A stretch of DNA of 64,000 nucleotides from Arctopsyche grandis (taxonomy: Eukaryota > Arthropoda > Insecta > Trichoptera > Hydropsychidae). Below the pieces are notes generated by a model that was not told the origin of the DNA, did no database searches, and worked only from the letters and a program-made list of their open reading frames with translations. The first letter of the stretch is position 1. Every line of letters begins with the position of its first letter. This document shows, in pieces, positions 61,500-64,000 of the stretch. Both the position numbers and the translations under genes were made by a program. The DNA lies in contig NC_135365.1 in assembly GCF_051622035.1 (NCBI RefSeq), forward strand, positions 12,876,001-12,940,000, in the 5' to 3' direction.

Positions 61500-63168
61500 G
61501 TACAGTTTTTCAAATAATTTTTGCTAAAAAAATTTTTGCTTAAAAAAATGGTTTCCGTAATGCATAAGAGTGAAAAGAACCCATACCTAATCTAGCCCGA
61601 AAGGAACAAAACAATGTGGAAGAATTAACTACATATGTACTATGAATCGTAAAAATCACAGAATCTAATGGGAGCACTCCATCAAAGCGCAGGAAGCCAA
61701 TGTGTTTCAGCATATGAGTTGTTATATTTGAAAGTGCCTTAAGTTAATATTCACTTCCAAAAACACTATTTCAATTTGACTACAAATTATCACTTATTTA
61801 AATTAGATATATCCAGAATGTCGGAAAAGTATAATAAAAGTATCACAAGCCACCAGTATTTTTAAATATTGTTAAACGAAATACATGTTTTGCGAAATAT
61901 TTCTCGAATTAAAGAAAAGTGTACTTATTCACTTTCAAATATATACATACTTATGAAATTCAGGTACTCCTACTGACAGTAGAAGTGCCTTCTAAGACTC
62001 CAAAAGATTTTGCCACATAGTAGCAAGTATTAAGTATAAACATATTAGTGTCAAACAGTTAACTGTTTGACAAGCTTTATTCAAACATTGTCAGCATTAT
62101 TACTTCGAGTTGAAAACTTAAGTTGAATATAAAATGTTGTATAAGTTCAAAAAATCCATTTTTTTTTAATTCTATAATCAAAAAACATGTCTATTACGAT
62201 TATTTTACACCATCGTAATGGCAGATGACACTTCCACTTATATTGATGACCAAACCGAGTAAAATTGCAAAGTATGAAAACGATCGCATAAGAACCCAAA
62301 CTTCGTCAAACGATAAAATCGTTTTCGAGCTAAGAAGATGTTAGTAAAAAATAAAAATAAAGAGAGACTCACGGCGCCCCTTAGCTATGGCGCTCCTAGG
62401 CACGTGCTTTGTCTGTTGCACCTTTGAGCCGGCCCTGACTGTGATGCCAACATTTTGTGATAAATACACCAATAGGTGGTCTTCCACGTCTTTGGATGCA
62501 GGTGTGCATCGCTCAATTCATAGCAATGTATAGATAGGTACATATGTATGAACGTTGGTATGAATTCAACCTACATAAGTGAGGTTTATGAGGATTATAA
62601 ACAGTGGTGTAGTCGGGCCAGGTCGTGCCAGGTCGCCACTCTGGTATTTATTTTTGAGCCAGGTCTCCGCCTTGGCTCATTGGTTGTTATAAACATTGTT
62701 TTTCGAGTACAATTAAAAATATTTTGACTAAAATTCACATAAAATTTTGCATTCCAAATATTGTGAGCAGACTCTTGTTCTAACATTCGATGACCATTCG
62801 AATAGTAATCTGAGCACATTCAAACCTTAAAGGACGTTTAATGAAATTTATTGGCTTTTTTTTATCGAAAACCACCCAAAACTTCGAAAGAAAACATTAT
62901 TTGAACTATTGACCATACGCACTTGAGGATAGATAAAATGAGGGAACTCAGATTGAATGAATAGTCATCTCTAAATTCACATGTTAAAATTTGATAGTTT
63001 TTTGACACATGTATACATATGTACGTACATAGTTTTAACATTGCTAAAAGCAAATGTTGCTGTTGACACACAAACACGGGTTTCAAATCAAATATGTTGA
63101 AGAGGATGCATTATGGAAGTTTTTATAAAATATAAAAAAAACATTATAATTTCAACAAGTAAGAATAT
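61500..63168 (+). other. Downstream intron of the Ly6-type gene, start
   Basis: Begins with the exon 2 donor. Mostly AT-rich. Near 62430-62446 a hAT-type terminal sequence reads GAGCCGGCCCTG at its right end, and near 62605 there is another hAT-like start (GTGGTGTAGTCGGG). No frame resembles the missing C-terminal half of the Ly6 domain. Confidence 0.4.
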
Positions 63169-63288
63169 GGGTCTACCTCACGGCACCGAAAGTGAAAAGG
63201 TCGAAAAAGCAAATATTGGAAGGCAAAGATCGAAAATCGAAAGATCTTAAGTCGAAAGATAAAAAAAAGGGTGCATGGTAAACGGTAC
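63169..63288 (+). mobile_element. Long-TIR MITE, second subfamily, one arm (M5)
   Basis: Starts GGGTCTACCTCACGGCACC, diverges from M1 at the tip, then shares the AAAGATCGAAAATCGAAAGA arm and GTGCATGGTAAACGGTAC. The same arm in reverse ends at 30975. Only one arm is seen before a TA-rich spacer and the ATGCGGTAAAATT block. Confidence 0.7.
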
Positions 63289-63342
63289 TATGTATATATA
63301 TACATATATGTATAATATATATGAAAGGCATGCGGTAAAATT

Positions 63343-63553
63343 GGGTCTACGTGACGAGACAGAATGTTAAATTACAGAAAACACAAATATCGAAAGGCAA
63401 AGATCCAAAATCGAAAGATCTTAAGTCGAAAGATCAAAAAAAAGGGTGCATGGTAAACGGTACATACTCACTTAAGATCTTTCGATTTTCGATTTTTGCC
63501 TTTCGATATTAGCATTTTCTGTAATTTAACATTCTGTCTCGTCACGGAGATCG
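63343..63553. mobile_element. Long-TIR MITE (copy M2) with 9-bp TSD
   Basis: Ends GGGTCTACGTGACGAGAC and GTCTCGTCACGGAGATCG, flanked by a perfect 9-bp duplication GGTAAAATT (63334-63342 and 63554-63562). It lies within the terminal sequence of another MITE family (ATGCGGTAAAATT...ATCTCTC, as at 30654). A 9-bp duplication with long TIRs is typical of Mutator-like elements. Confidence 0.85.
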
Positions 63554-63612
63554 GGTAAAATTATCTCTCTTTTTTTTTTGTCATACAGCCTTGTTTTAAC
63601 CTATTTGTCTGG

Positions 63613-64000
63613 GTTATGAAGTTTTGTGATCATGCGAAAATTCGAACTCGAGATTTTGACTGATTCGAACTCAGAATCGATCACTGATCACGTTTTCATG
63701 ATCTAGAAAAAATGTGTGTGTCTGTGTATTTTGGGGATTTTTTGAACACAGTTAGTCCTATCGAACTGAAACTTAGTATCGGTTACTGAAATTTTTATCG
63801 ACACGACGTAAATTTTTTTCAGGTTTTTAAGTTGACCGGAAATGGTACCTCCCCTTATAGGTGTCCTCTTTTTTTAAGTTTTTGAATTCAATTATCTCCC
63901 AAACCACTAACTAAATCGGACTAAATTTTTTTACATATGATATAAATAATAATCTTTATAACCTTACATCTTTTAAATATTTTTATCTGAACCGGAAGTA
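63613..64000 (+). repeat. Dispersed repeat P, copy 3 (cut by window end)
   Basis: Direct copy of about 54134-54530 with few differences (shorter TG run). The high identity suggests recent spread or conversion. Confidence 0.85.

Overview
The window looks like a gene-poor, AT-rich stretch of an insect genome. The signs are insect-type telomeric repeats (TTAGG, with the TCAGG variant), a Jockey-clade LINE, an R1-clade TRAS/SART-like LINE remnant, RTE ends, many hAT, Tc1 and Helitron-like copies, tRNA-derived SINEs, long (TA)n arrays and one intron-containing Ly6-type gene. Long TTAGG arrays argue against Drosophila-like flies; I cannot name the order with confidence.

Layout. About 0-56 kb is intergenic (or possibly intron of an unseen gene) and is mostly layered transposon debris. 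Well-resolved pieces: a ~0.48 kb TIR element (9044-9521); a Tc1-like element with a broken transposase start (12989-13700); a three-deep nest at 19287-24848, in which a TIR element holds a hAT element (8-bp duplication) that holds a nearly intact full-length Jockey LINE (13-bp duplication); an R1-clade LINE 3' end whose poly(A) runs straight into telomeric repeats, with telomeric arrays on its other side too (28769-29808); another TIR element with a small hAT inside (35211-35932); a hAT element with 8-bp duplications (41627-42583); a degraded ZBED-like hAT transposase (51400-52250); a dead Tc1 transposase (52918-53960); and, at 54.5-56.3 kb, a large palindrome, a reverse-oriented Jockey 3' fragment and a hAT inside that fragment, all bracketed by ~80-bp direct repeats. 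Between them lie short, less AT-rich, non-repetitive islands with no convincing reading frame, which are candidate regulatory DNA.

The one convincing host gene is on the + strand at the right. A GC/CpG-rich block (56390-56850) ends in a signal-peptide exon (56778-56844). After a 4.5-kb intron comes an exon (61321-61499) with the first five cysteines of a Ly6/uPAR three-finger domain. The split codon joins in frame. The rest of the gene lies beyond 64000.

A weak second gene candidate is a 46-codon frame at 8329-8469 ending near a possible splice donor. I found no CRISPR, operon or bacterial features, and no convincing tRNA or rRNA gene. The most notable signals are the telomere-flanked R1-clade remnant, the fully dated three-level nest, and a family of long palindromic MITEs, one with a clean 9-bp target duplication.
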